Assembly: GCF_000744835.1 (NCBI RefSeq) | Contig: NZ_JQMS01000001.1 | Coordinates: forward strand, 3,410,001 to 3,474,000 | Length of the DNA stretch: 64,000 nt | Origin: Flavobacterium sp. 83 | GTDB lineage: Bacteria; Bacteroidota; Bacteroidia; Flavobacteriales; Flavobacteriaceae | Direction of reading: 5' to 3' | Part shown: one piece after another, positions 8,309 to 17,540 of the stretch | Layout: the number at the start of each line of letters is the position of its first letter | How positions within the stretch are numbered: the stretch's first letter is position 1 | Position numbers and translations under genes: made by a program | Notes under the pieces: generated by a model | What the model was told of the DNA's origin: nothing | What the model saw: only the letters and a program-made list of their open reading frames with translations | The model's database searches: none

Positions 8309-9028
8309 CTACTCGACTATTTTATAGAAAAACATTTCTGGAGCACCTACTACCCCGGCATCCTTCATTAGTTTTTTCTTTGCCTCAGATTTTATATTTT
8401 CTTTGACTTTTTTCATATCGGTAATTGCAAATACGATTGCCACTATATTAGGATCATCTATACTTCGAGCCAAACCTCTGTCAATGAAACCTTCTTCTAA
8501 TCTTTTGGTAGTTCCTTCGGCATCATATACTTTGAGCCAGGCATCAAAATCTTTTACACGGTGCGTTACCATTAATCTGTCTTTCTGGTCAATTTTAGAG
8601 GCATCGTTTCGTATCACTTCATAATAGGTAAATTCAGGTTTACTGATTACTCCCGCTTTTTTCATCTTCTCTTTAAGATCGGGAAGCATACTAAATTCTT
8701 TGGCCTTTGGAACATCATTAATTTTATCAATTATCATAATCATGTTTGCGTCATCAATTCCTCTGCCTATCATATAATGTGAGATTCCATAAGCCATTCG
8801 CATAGAATCATGTGAATTGTATTCCTTTCTCCATTTGTCATAATCAGCCACTTTATGCTTAATACCAATTACTTTAAAAGGTTCAAATACTGCAACAGCT
8901 GTGGCCGTGTCTTTTGGCATTGCTTTTTCCGGTTCGGCTTTCTCAGTTTTATTGTTTTTACAAGATAAAAATGCAACGGTAAAAACTAATATCAAAACTG
9001 GTGTCAAAATTTTTTTAATGTTTTTCAT
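8309..9028 (-). CDS. Lipoprotein with two tandem alpha/beta-barrel-like repeats
   Basis: The 239-residue protein begins with a lipoprotein signal (hydrophobic segment ending LSC, lipidated Cys23) and a charged linker. It then contains two repeats of about 90 residues, near 50-138 and 150-238. The pairs KHKVADYDKWRKEY / THRVKDFDAWLKVY, RGIDDANMIMII / RSIDDPNIVAIV and KKAGVISKPEFTYYEVI / MKDAGVVGAPEMFFYKIV show the duplication. The pattern looks like dimeric alpha/beta-barrel (ABM/EthD-like) folds, where two units make one barrel. No enzymatic residue set is recognised. It probably sits in the outer membrane facing the periplasm. Confidence 0.75.
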   Translation of the reverse strand: MKNIKKILTPVLILVFTVAFLSCKNNKTEKAEPEKAMPKDTATAVAVFEPFKVIGIKHKVADYDKWRKEYNSHDSMRMAYGISHYMIGRGIDDANMIMIIDKINDVPKAKEFSMLPDLKEKMKKAGVISKPEFTYYEVIRNDASKIDQKDRLMVTHRVKDFDAWLKVYDAEGTTKRLEEGFIDRGLARSIDDPNIVAIVFAITDMKKVKENIKSEAKKKLMKDAGVVGAPEMFFYKIVE

Positions 9029-9242
9029 ACTATTATTTTTTAAGTTATTTTTATAACGTAAATATAATAATAAATACTGATAATCAGATAATTACATTTT
9101 TATATATTAAAAAAGGAGGATATAAAAACTATTTTTTTGCTATTTAAAATACTATAAAAAGAATGGTATACTAATCCAATCGAATGTACTGAAATCCATT
9201 TTAAAGCTTAAATAAACTTATAATAAAAAAATAGCTTCGAAC

Positions 9243-9259
9243 TAAAAGCAACGCTTTTA
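9243..9259 (-). terminator. Possible short terminator hairpin overlapping the porP/sprF-like stop codon
   Basis: TAAAAGC (9243-9249) and GCTTTTA (9253-9259) form a 7-bp stem with a 3-nt loop. The stop codon is part of the stem. A T7 run follows on the minus strand at about 9225-9232. The stem is short, so confidence is modest. Confidence 0.4.
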
Positions 9260-10282
9260 ATAATTTCTGCCCCAAGGATGCTTTACCAAATAATTATCAC
9301 AGCTCGAGCATTCACGCCCTATTTGCCAGGTAAGTGAAAGTTCATGTACGCCTTGAGTATTTCCTAGTTTTGAAGTATTAATATCATAAGAATAGCCAAA
9401 AACGAAACGATTTAATTGAATAGATCCAAAAAGATTTACAGATGTAAATAGGTGGCTATTATTGCTTTTCCCTTCTGGATTAGTAGCTGCAATGACACCA
9501 AAAATAAAAGGTTTAATATCTAAAGCTGTTCCAAAATCTAATCTGTTATATTGTGCTTGTTTCATATAATTGGCAGTAAGCAATACATTCGTTTCATCTG
9601 GAAAAAAAGACAAATGGGTATCATCCAAACTCAATGAATAACCTCCATGAAGACTTAAAAACAATTCCAATGGAACGTTTGCATAATCCGTAAATGCAAT
9701 ATTTGGTTTATTCAAGTGTTTTAATGAAGCTCCAAACCAGGCTTTATCACTATAGAGTAGTATCCCTGAAGAAATATCAAAAAAATTAATTTTGCCGTTA
9801 TAGTTTAAAACTCCCGGATCAATACTTCCTCCATTTATTGAGCCATCATTGCTATTGATTTGGTCTTCCAACAGAAGACTGCTAAAATTGAAGTTTTTAT
9901 GACCATATCCTGCTTCAATCCCCAATCGTAATCTCCAATCATTGTTTAGATTAACATTGTATGAATAAACACCATTGATTTGAACATAGTTATAATTAGT
10001 AAAAACTTCCCGTTGATTTAATATAGTCAAACCTAACCCCATTTCTCTTTCACGGCCAATAGGTCCATTAATAAAAGCATATTCAGTGTCAATTCTTCTA
10101 TTCTCATTTGGCCATTGTGATCGATGAATTAGTCCTGTATATCCTGTAACCAAAGTTCCTGTAAATGCTGGATTAAGAGATTCAGGCACCAAAAAATATT
10201 GAGTAAAAATAGGATCCTGTGCCTTAACTTCTATAATCGATACCGAAGTTAATAGTATATATAAAATAAATTTAAATTTCAT
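9257..10282 (-). CDS. Type IX secretion PorP/SprF-family outer-membrane protein
   Basis: The 341-residue protein has a signal peptide ending KAQ at about residue 22, then the family hallmark QDPIFTQYFLVPESLNPAFTGT, and a pattern of alternating beta-strands to the C-terminus, typical of PorP/SprF beta-barrels. SprF-like proteins are needed for surface delivery of their partner SprB-type adhesins through the type IX system. The gene starts 13 bp after the stop of the giant adhesin gene, the usual SprB-SprF pairing, so the two form an operon. Confidence 0.92.
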   Translation of the reverse strand: MKFKFILYILLTSVSIIEVKAQDPIFTQYFLVPESLNPAFTGTLVTGYTGLIHRSQWPNENRRIDTEYAFINGPIGREREMGLGLTILNQREVFTNYNYVQINGVYSYNVNLNNDWRLRLGIEAGYGHKNFNFSSLLLEDQINSNDGSINGGSIDPGVLNYNGKINFFDISSGILLYSDKAWFGASLKHLNKPNIAFTDYANVPLELFLSLHGGYSLSLDDTHLSFFPDETNVLLTANYMKQAQYNRLDFGTALDIKPFIFGVIAATNPEGKSNNSHLFTSVNLFGSIQLNRFVFGYSYDINTSKLGNTQGVHELSLTWQIGRECSSCDNYLVKHPWGRNY

Positions 10283-10295
10283 TCTCTTTGTTTGC

Positions 10296-13200
10296 TTATT
10301 TAATTAATACAAAAGGGTGGTTTTCATTGACAATAGTTCCATAAAAAGTTTCTCCGCTAACTTTACAGTAATAATTACCATTTTCTGCGTTAAAACCTTT
10401 TATTTTGGCATCCCAACCTCTTAAAATAGCTCCTGTCTCTGAATAAATAAGCGAGCCCCAGGTATCATAAATATCCAGCCGAACGTTTTTTAAAGCCTTA
10501 GTCACAGGCCTGAAAGTATCATTGAGATTATCATTGTTAGGAGTAAAAGCATTAGGAACAACGAGCAAGTACCCTTTTCCAACAATAAAAGTAATTTTTT
10601 GGGTATAGATACATCCAAATGGATACGTAACGGTTTGTGTTACTACATAGTCTTTTGGATTAATGAAGGTATGTATTGGATTTTGTTCCGAAGAAAAAGT
10701 ACCATCACCAAAATCCCAGGTTACAGATACAAAGTCACCAGTGGCAGAATTCGTAAACTGTATGGGATCATTTATGGAATAAGTGCCATACGTTGTATAC
10801 CCATAAGAACTAGGACTAAATGAAGGCATTCCAAGTATAGGCAAATCAACATTGAATGTGTAATTTGCTTTACAGCCCATATTATCAGTTACATATAATA
10901 TCGATGTTCCATTTTGATTAGTATTCATCATTTCATTATTCAGACCACTAACTGTTCCGCTTGACCAAACTAATTGGTACGGAGGAACACCACCTGAAAC
11001 TTGGGCGACAAAAGTCTGTTTTACATATTTAGTTTCGCAGTTAAAATCAGTTTTTGTTTCCACGCCAATTACAATTGGCGGTTGTCGGTTAATAACATAT
11101 TGAGCCGTTATTGAACAAGCTCTGCTATCGATTACCGATATCAAATAATTTCCCGCAGGAATGTTAGATAAATCTTCAGTTAATGCTCCATTTGACCAGG
11201 AATACGTAAAAGGTGGAGTTCCTCCGGCAACTAGCAAATTGATAGCACCACTATTCGCATCATCACAGTCGAATGCATGAATAACATTTGCCGAAAGTAT
11301 TAGTTTTTGAGGCTCTTGTATTATAAATGTACTTATAATCGTACAAGGCTTACTATCAATGATAGTAACCGTATAAGAACCTGGTCCCAGATTATTTCTA
11401 GTTAAACCGGCCGCACTACCATCGCTCCACACGAGTCTTAGTGGAGTAATTCCTCCTACTAAATTTAGATTTATACTACCATCGTTCATTCCAAAACAAG
11501 AAATTTGTTTCACTACTGGATTAATAGTGAAAATTGGTGCTTCGGGAATATTAACATTTAATGTTTTAACACAATTATTAGCATCGGTAACAGTAATTAG
11601 ATAATCTCCAGCCGAAAGGTTGTCTTGAAATAATCCGCTTGCTAAAGTATTCCATACAATTTTATAAGGTGCAATTCCACCCGTTATTGAAAGGGTTATA
11701 GAGGCATCATTCCCTCCATAACAAATAATGGGGCTTGTAGTTGCCGTAATTAATATTGCAGTTGGTTGGGTTAATGTAACACTTAATGTTTTAATACAAC
11801 CTAAATTATCTGTAACTAGTAAATTATAAGTTCCAGCTAGAACATTTGTTAAATTTTGATTAGAACTTGTAACACCATTTGGTCCTGTCCAAGAATAAGT
11901 ATATGGCAAAGTACCCCCAACAACATTAACCGTTATAGTTCCTGTTGGCTGTCCAAAACATAATATGTTGTTTTGATTTACCAAATTCACAGCCAAAATG
12001 GGTGGTTCTGTTATGGTAAACGTTGCAGTTTTAGGACTGCAATTATTGGTATCCGAAACCGTTACTACATATATCCCAGGATTTAAATTAGTCAAATCCT
12101 TAGTCGTAGCGAAAGCTATTCCATTTTTAGTCCAAGCAAAAGTATAGCCTAAGGTTCCACCAGTTATTGTGATGGCAATTGCTCCGTTGGCTTCATTAAA
12201 ACAGGTTACGTCTTTTTCTAAATCAGTTGCGATACTTATGTCATTCGGTTCGCTTATGGTATAAGTATTGGTAATGGGACAACCTCCAGCATCTGTAATG
12301 GAAAGAGTATAATCTCCTGGCACTAAATTAGAAATACTCGATGCAGAAGAAGCAAATCCGTTTGGTCCATTCCAAGATATTTGATAAGGCACACCTGAAC
12401 TAAAAGGAATTCCTCCTGTTATATTGGTTTGTATCGTACCATTGTTAATACCAAAACAAGTGCTATTATTAGAATTTACAATTGCCGAAATGGCTGGATT
12501 TACGGTAACTATTACTGTAAAAGAATGACCCATGCAAACTCCTGAAAGTGGCGTAACGGTGTAAATAACTGTCGCAGGACTTGTAGTACTATTGATTAAG
12601 GTTTGGCTGATATTAGTTTGTGGTATCGATTGTGCCGATGCTCCCGTTATGGAGTTTGGCGGATTGATTGTAGGATTCGTCCAAGTATAGGTTGTTCCTA
12701 TTGGTACAATTTCTAAACCAGAATTTACTGGTAAAACAGTAAATGAATTCCCACTACAAATAATGGCAGTTTTATTAAAAACAACGGGGGGTTGATTGAT
12801 AATTACCTTGACTGGACTTGAAATAATTTCAGAACAGTTGCCTGTAATTGACGAAAAAGTAACTACACAATAATAATATTGAGTTCCAGCTGCACTTGCT
12901 GGTGGGTTAAAGGCAGCATTAGTTTCACCCGAAAGTAACGTTCCTCCAGAATTTAAGTTGTTTGGATTGTAATACCATTGATAAATTGGTGATAATGCAT
13001 CGCTATTGGTTACAACTTTTAATTGAGAAGGTATTTGCCCCAAACAAATATCACTTGAAACAAGAGTTGTTGTAAATGCCGGTGCTAGATTAACTGTAAC
13101 CATAGCTGTTACACTTGTAGTATTACAACCTGTTCCAGTTGGTTGTTTAATAACACAATAATAATAAAGTGTGCCTACGTTAGAAGTTGGAGGCAAAAAA

Positions 13201-16200
13201 GTATTATTTATTTCCCCTAAAATTAAAAAACCTCCAATATTTGAATTTGAAATAGAAGAAAACCATTGATAAGAATAATTGGAACCTAATCCTCCAGAAG
13301 CTGCAACCGATAAAACCGTAGCATTAGAATTTTGACAAACAGTTTGTGTTGTTAGTGGTTGTGTTATTACCGTTGGGTCGTTTACAACAACTATCTGTGC
13401 CAAGTTACTTGTAATTGAATTACAACCTCCTCCGCTATAAGTGATAACTACATAATAATTATACGTTTGTACAATAGTTAGAGCCGGAGGTGTATAAGTT
13501 GCCGAATTAGTTCCTACTTGCGTTCCTCCAGTTGGTGAATTGTTTGTAGTACTATACCATTGATAACTTGGTGTGCCAGTTCCTCCAGAAGAAGTTACAG
13601 AAAGTGGAGAAGAAATTGTTCCTCCAACGCAACTATTTTGTGTGGTTAATGGTTGAGTACTTATTGTTGGTTGCGGATTAATAGTTATAATAGCCTTATC
13701 CGAAGTTATACTGGTACATCCTCCAGACGAGAAAGTAATGATGCAGTAATAACTCGTTGTTACCGTATTTGTTGGTCTATAGGTATCAATTGTTGCTCCT
13801 GATTTTGGTCCATTGTCATCATACCATTGATACGTTGCTGTACCAGTTCCATTACTGAAAGCGACCGTTAAAGGAGCAAGAGTTCCAACCCCACAAACAG
13901 CTGCCGATTGTGGATTTATTGTAATTTGTGGTGCCGTCACCACAACTACGGTTGCTATATTGCTTTTTATAGAACATCCTAGACCACTTTGAGAAACCAA
14001 GCAATAGTAATAGAAAGTCCCAACAACATCAGTTGGTGGTAAATAGCTTGAAGAATTTATACCCACTGGATTTCCACCTGTATTTATAGGATTTGAAGTA
14101 GAATACCATTGATAATTAAAGATACCTATTCCGTCAGTAGCCGTTACTATTAATGATGTAGCAGCAGAATTTCTACATTGTGTTTGAGTTACCAATGGTT
14201 GAACAGTAATACTAGGATCAGCAATTACAACTACTTCTGAAAATGTACTAGTAGCGGTTCCGCAACCATTACCATTTGCACTCACTATTGCATAATAATA
14301 AAATGTCCCAATAGCATTAAAAACGGGTAGTGCATAAGTTGACGAATTAGTTCCAACAGGAGTTGCGCCAATTGTAGAATTGGTGGTGTTAGAATACCAT
14401 TGGTAAGTTAACGTTCCGGTTCCGCCAGTTGCCGTGACCGATAACGGCAATGGAATTGATCCTCCCACACATAGATTTTGTGTAGCTGTTGGTTGTGTAT
14501 TTATTGTTACACCCGCATTTACGATGATGGGAACAGCATTTGATTTTATATTCGGACAACTTCCAGAAGAAGAAAAAGTAACTTCACAAAAATAATAAAT
14601 AGTTCCCAAAGTGGATGGAGGTGTATAATTTCCATCAATTGTTGAAGTATTTACTAATGTTGAAGTATTACTATTGGTATCTCCAGTTGTATTTGAATAC
14701 CATTTGTAAGTTGTATTTCCACTTACTGGAGTTGGTGTTATTGAAACTGATAGCGGTGTTGCTATTCCTCCTGAACAAATTGTACTTCCTGTCGGTTGTG
14801 TTATTGTTGGAGCTGGATTTATAATAATATCATAAGTATTTGTCGAAGGACAACCGTTTAAAGTTGAAATAATTGTCAGAGTAACCATTTTGGGTTGATT
14901 ATTTGAATTGCTGATGGTTAACGCTGGAATTGAATTTGCATTTCCTGACGAAGGATTTACACTTACACCAGCAGGAATTGTTGTAGCCGACCAAGAAAAA
15001 GTTGTACCACTTTGAGCCGTTAAAGGTAAAACTGTTGTAGTTGACCCCGAACAAATGGTTTGTGTTGCTGGACTTAAAGTACCTAAAGTTGGTGCGGTAC
15101 CAATAGCAAAAGTCTGAGTACTAGTTACAGAATTTGCACATCCATTGGCAGTAGATATAAATAATGAAACTGTTTTTGAACCTCCTGTAGCATAAGTAAC
15201 TTGTGGCGCAAGCTGACTGGAAGTTACTGGTGTACCCCCCGGAAAACTCCAATTATAAACCAATTCAGAAGTAGCAAAGCCACAGTTTTTAACATTTGCA
15301 GTGGGGCTTATTATTGTTGTTCCTGAACTACCACCACACAAATTCGCAATTGGGTCGACGCTAGCAACGGGCGGTTTTTTAACAATTAAGGTTTGCATAA
15401 TTGATTGAACCATACCACAGGAATTAGTCATTTGCAATTGAATTGAATAATTTCCTGGAGCCGTAAAATTGAATAATGGATTTTGAGAAGCCGAAGTCGT
15501 ACTGTTTAAATAAGTAGGATCTGATGCCAAAACATCACAATCTAAATCGGTATGAGTTACTGTCCATAAATATTGAATGGGTGTAACACAATTTGAAACG
15601 ACATTAGGAGTTGACGCATTTACCGATAAAGGTGCACAATTACTAGCATTAGCTGGCATCAAACTAATTGTTGGCGTTGTTAATGCGGGTTCTATGCAGA
15701 TTGTTTTGGTAATGCTTTTGATATCGCAACTATTCCCAATAAATAATGTTATTGAGTAATTTCCAATAGTATTAAAATTAATTGATGGAGCATTGACTCC
15801 ATTATTCCAACTATCAATATCATTTGCATTGCCTCCTTTACTTCCTAAACCTGTTGCGTTCCAACCCGTTGCAGGCGAAATTACCCAATAAAGTGAAGGG
15901 GATGAAACACAGCCGTTTTGGCCGATTATTGAACCTGAATTAGATGTATTTAAAATATTTACTGTAGTATTAACGCATCCTGGGTTTGGAAAGATTGTAA
16001 AACTTGGAGTTGGTGGTGTATTTACTATAATTGGACCAACTGTTGTAAATGCTGGCGGAAAACAAGGATTGGTAATTGTCATTGACGCCACGAATGAATT
16101 AGGTATGGACCCAGATCCTGTCGGATTATTACCGCAAGATGAAGTGTTGTAAGTATGTGAAACTGACGATGGTGCATTCGGATGAATATAAGTTATAGAT

Positions 16201-17300
16201 TGACCATCTCCAAAATCTATAATATATTGAGTTCCAGGAACATTTCCAGCAGGTGCAATAATTGGAAAATCAATTGTTTTAGGACTGCAACCAGAAAGGT
16301 TACCTGGGTTACCCAAAGAACCAGACGGGGTATTTCCCACAAAAATCCCATAGTTTTTACTGTAGACACAACCTTGATTTGTTGTTAATGATATATTTAA
16401 TGTATAAAAACCTTGATTATAAGTATGTGTTAGGTTTGTTGCAAAACTTGTTAGATTTAGAATCGGACTAGCATCACCCCAATTTAAAGTATAAGACGAA
16501 ACTTGACTTTGATTTAATGTTTCATTTACTATGTTAATTATACCAGTTGGACTAGTAATACATCTTGTAAAATATAATGTGTTTTGAAAAGTAACCGAAG
16601 TAGTACTTCCATTAGCACCCAAAACAGGGTCGATTTTGGAATAAACATTAACTACAATCGATTGGGAAGTTGAAATACAACCATTAGAATTAGTTACTGT
16701 TATAGTGTAATTTCCACTACTAGTAGCAGTATAATTATTTGAAGTTGCATTAGGAATTGCAATATTATTTAAATTCCACTGATAATTCAACCCCGAAACA
16801 TTTGATGTTGAAAGAACAATATTTTTGCCTTCACAGAATGTAGTAGTACCACTACTAATAATTATTGGAACTGCTGGTAGAGCATTTACCGTTACAGTTG
16901 CACTACTAGTACTTGTTTGTTCAATAGTTGGATTTGCAGTATCGTGAACACTAATTAAAGTATAAACAAAACTATCAACCGCACTAGTTGGAGCAGAAAC
17001 GCTAACACTGTTTCCTGAAGTTGTAACAATAGTTTGATTTCCTCCAGTTCCTATCTTATAAGTAAAAGTATAAGGAGCAGTCCCTCCTATTCCTGTAAAA
17101 GTTATTATTGGAGCAATTCCCCCAACACAAACACTAGCATCGTTAGTAGTTATTGTGGCAGTTGGCAATACTAAATTATTAACCTCCTCCTTTATGATTA
17201 TTTTATCTAAACCAAAATGTAGGTGATTACTTTTTGCGTTTAAATTATTAACTGAAATTATTAAGATAAAAAGAAAAATAATCTTGTAAAGGTGTTTCAT
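10296..17300 (-). CDS. Giant SprB-like surface adhesin with type-B T9SS sorting domain
   Basis: A 2334-residue secreted protein. In order: signal peptide (1-22), Ig/PKD-like domains to about residue 800, about seven Ig-like repeats of 80-100 residues (near 830-1500, each with YQWY or YKWY and a C-terminal YYYC-type strand), about seven SprB repeats (near 1600-2150, with CFGxNNGxI-like starts and GGxxPYxxxW cores), a PKD domain (near 2170-2235 with WDFGDGT) and a C-terminal gliding-motility/T9SS type-B sorting domain (about 2243-2334, starting VPNAFTPNNDNLND). Type-B domains need an adjacent SprF-like protein, which is encoded directly downstream. The role is likely surface adhesion or gliding, by analogy with SprB. 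The frame is intact despite the repeats. Confidence 0.93.
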   Translation of the reverse strand: MKHLYKIIFLFILIISVNNLNAKSNHLHFGLDKIIIKEEVNNLVLPTATITTNDASVCVGGIAPIITFTGIGGTAPYTFTYKIGTGGNQTIVTTSGNSVSVSAPTSAVDSFVYTLISVHDTANPTIEQTSTSSATVTVNALPAVPIIISSGTTTFCEGKNIVLSTSNVSGLNYQWNLNNIAIPNATSNNYTATSSGNYTITVTNSNGCISTSQSIVVNVYSKIDPVLGANGSTTSVTFQNTLYFTRCITSPTGIINIVNETLNQSQVSSYTLNWGDASPILNLTSFATNLTHTYNQGFYTLNISLTTNQGCVYSKNYGIFVGNTPSGSLGNPGNLSGCSPKTIDFPIIAPAGNVPGTQYIIDFGDGQSITYIHPNAPSSVSHTYNTSSCGNNPTGSGSIPNSFVASMTITNPCFPPAFTTVGPIIVNTPPTPSFTIFPNPGCVNTTVNILNTSNSGSIIGQNGCVSSPSLYWVISPATGWNATGLGSKGGNANDIDSWNNGVNAPSINFNTIGNYSITLFIGNSCDIKSITKTICIEPALTTPTISLMPANASNCAPLSVNASTPNVVSNCVTPIQYLWTVTHTDLDCDVLASDPTYLNSTTSASQNPLFNFTAPGNYSIQLQMTNSCGMVQSIMQTLIVKKPPVASVDPIANLCGGSSGTTIISPTANVKNCGFATSELVYNWSFPGGTPVTSSQLAPQVTYATGGSKTVSLFISTANGCANSVTSTQTFAIGTAPTLGTLSPATQTICSGSTTTVLPLTAQSGTTFSWSATTIPAGVSVNPSSGNANSIPALTISNSNNQPKMVTLTIISTLNGCPSTNTYDIIINPAPTITQPTGSTICSGGIATPLSVSITPTPVSGNTTYKWYSNTTGDTNSNTSTLVNTSTIDGNYTPPSTLGTIYYFCEVTFSSSGSCPNIKSNAVPIIVNAGVTINTQPTATQNLCVGGSIPLPLSVTATGGTGTLTYQWYSNTTNSTIGATPVGTNSSTYALPVFNAIGTFYYYAIVSANGNGCGTATSTFSEVVVIADPSITVQPLVTQTQCRNSAATSLIVTATDGIGIFNYQWYSTSNPINTGGNPVGINSSSYLPPTDVVGTFYYYCLVSQSGLGCSIKSNIATVVVVTAPQITINPQSAAVCGVGTLAPLTVAFSNGTGTATYQWYDDNGPKSGATIDTYRPTNTVTTSYYCIITFSSGGCTSITSDKAIITINPQPTISTQPLTTQNSCVGGTISSPLSVTSSGGTGTPSYQWYSTTNNSPTGGTQVGTNSATYTPPALTIVQTYNYYVVITYSGGGCNSITSNLAQIVVVNDPTVITQPLTTQTVCQNSNATVLSVAASGGLGSNYSYQWFSSISNSNIGGFLILGEINNTFLPPTSNVGTLYYYCVIKQPTGTGCNTTSVTAMVTVNLAPAFTTTLVSSDICLGQIPSQLKVVTNSDALSPIYQWYYNPNNLNSGGTLLSGETNAAFNPPASAAGTQYYYCVVTFSSITGNCSEIISSPVKVIINQPPVVFNKTAIICSGNSFTVLPVNSGLEIVPIGTTYTWTNPTINPPNSITGASAQSIPQTNISQTLINSTTSPATVIYTVTPLSGVCMGHSFTVIVTVNPAISAIVNSNNSTCFGINNGTIQTNITGGIPFSSGVPYQISWNGPNGFASSASSISNLVPGDYTLSITDAGGCPITNTYTISEPNDISIATDLEKDVTCFNEANGAIAITITGGTLGYTFAWTKNGIAFATTKDLTNLNPGIYVVTVSDTNNCSPKTATFTITEPPILAVNLVNQNNILCFGQPTGTITVNVVGGTLPYTYSWTGPNGVTSSNQNLTNVLAGTYNLLVTDNLGCIKTLSVTLTQPTAILITATTSPIICYGGNDASITLSITGGIAPYKIVWNTLASGLFQDNLSAGDYLITVTDANNCVKTLNVNIPEAPIFTINPVVKQISCFGMNDGSINLNLVGGITPLRLVWSDGSAAGLTRNNLGPGSYTVTIIDSKPCTIISTFIIQEPQKLILSANVIHAFDCDDANSGAINLLVAGGTPPFTYSWSNGALTEDLSNIPAGNYLISVIDSRACSITAQYVINRQPPIVIGVETKTDFNCETKYVKQTFVAQVSGGVPPYQLVWSSGTVSGLNNEMMNTNQNGTSILYVTDNMGCKANYTFNVDLPILGMPSFSPSSYGYTTYGTYSINDPIQFTNSATGDFVSVTWDFGDGTFSSEQNPIHTFINPKDYVVTQTVTYPFGCIYTQKITFIVGKGYLLVVPNAFTPNNDNLNDTFRPVTKALKNVRLDIYDTWGSLIYSETGAILRGWDAKIKGFNAENGNYYCKVSGETFYGTIVNENHPFVLIK

Positions 17301-17314
17301 AATTGTGGTTCAAA

Positions 17315-17328
17315 TTAACCGCGGTTAA
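17315..17328. promoter_or_regulatory. Perfect 14-bp palindrome in the adhesin leader
   Basis: TTAACCGCGGTTAA reads the same on both strands and lies 15-28 nt upstream of the adhesin ATG, downstream of the predicted transcription start. It could bind a dimeric regulator or form an RNA stem near the ribosome-loading region. It is GC-rich in the middle, unlike its surroundings. Confidence 0.5.
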
Positions 17329-17362
17329 GTGTCATTCCGACATAGGAAAAAGCAATTTTCAC

Positions 17363-17407
17363 CAAATGTAACCTAATACTTTTCCATTGTATTACGGTTT
17401 CCCGTAA
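17363..17407 (-). promoter_or_regulatory. Adhesin-operon promoter with upstream TTACGG palindrome
   Basis: On the minus strand TACATTTG (17363-17370) matches the Bacteroidetes -7 consensus TAnnTTTG exactly. No TTG lies at the usual -33 distance. Instead the palindrome TTACGG-TTTC-CCGTAA (17392-17407) is centred 36.5 bp upstream of the end of the TTTG, the place where class II activators bind. The predicted start of transcription is about 17356, giving a leader of about 55 nt. Confidence 0.6.
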
Positions 17408-17483
17408 AGCTGTTTTATTTTTGCGGTTAATAAAAAAACATAACACATTGTTTAAATTGAGTGACAGATAAAAACAGAATTCC

Positions 17484-17519
17484 ATAAAAAAAGCCGTTTC
17501 GCAAAAAACGAAACGGCTT
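17484..17519 (-). terminator. Rho-independent terminator of gapN
   Basis: Perfect 11-bp arms AAGCCGTTTCG (17491-17501) and CGAAACGGCTT (17509-17519) with a 7-nt loop. On the minus strand the stem is followed by T7 (17484-17490). It lies 21 bp beyond the gapN stop. Confidence 0.9.
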
Positions 17520-17540
17520 CTGGTGCAACTTATTTAATAC

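Noticed and set aside
14615..16388. Several plus-strand frames opposite the giant adhesin gene
   Set aside because: Low-complexity shadows of the repeat-rich coding strand; no starts, promoters or protein-like composition.
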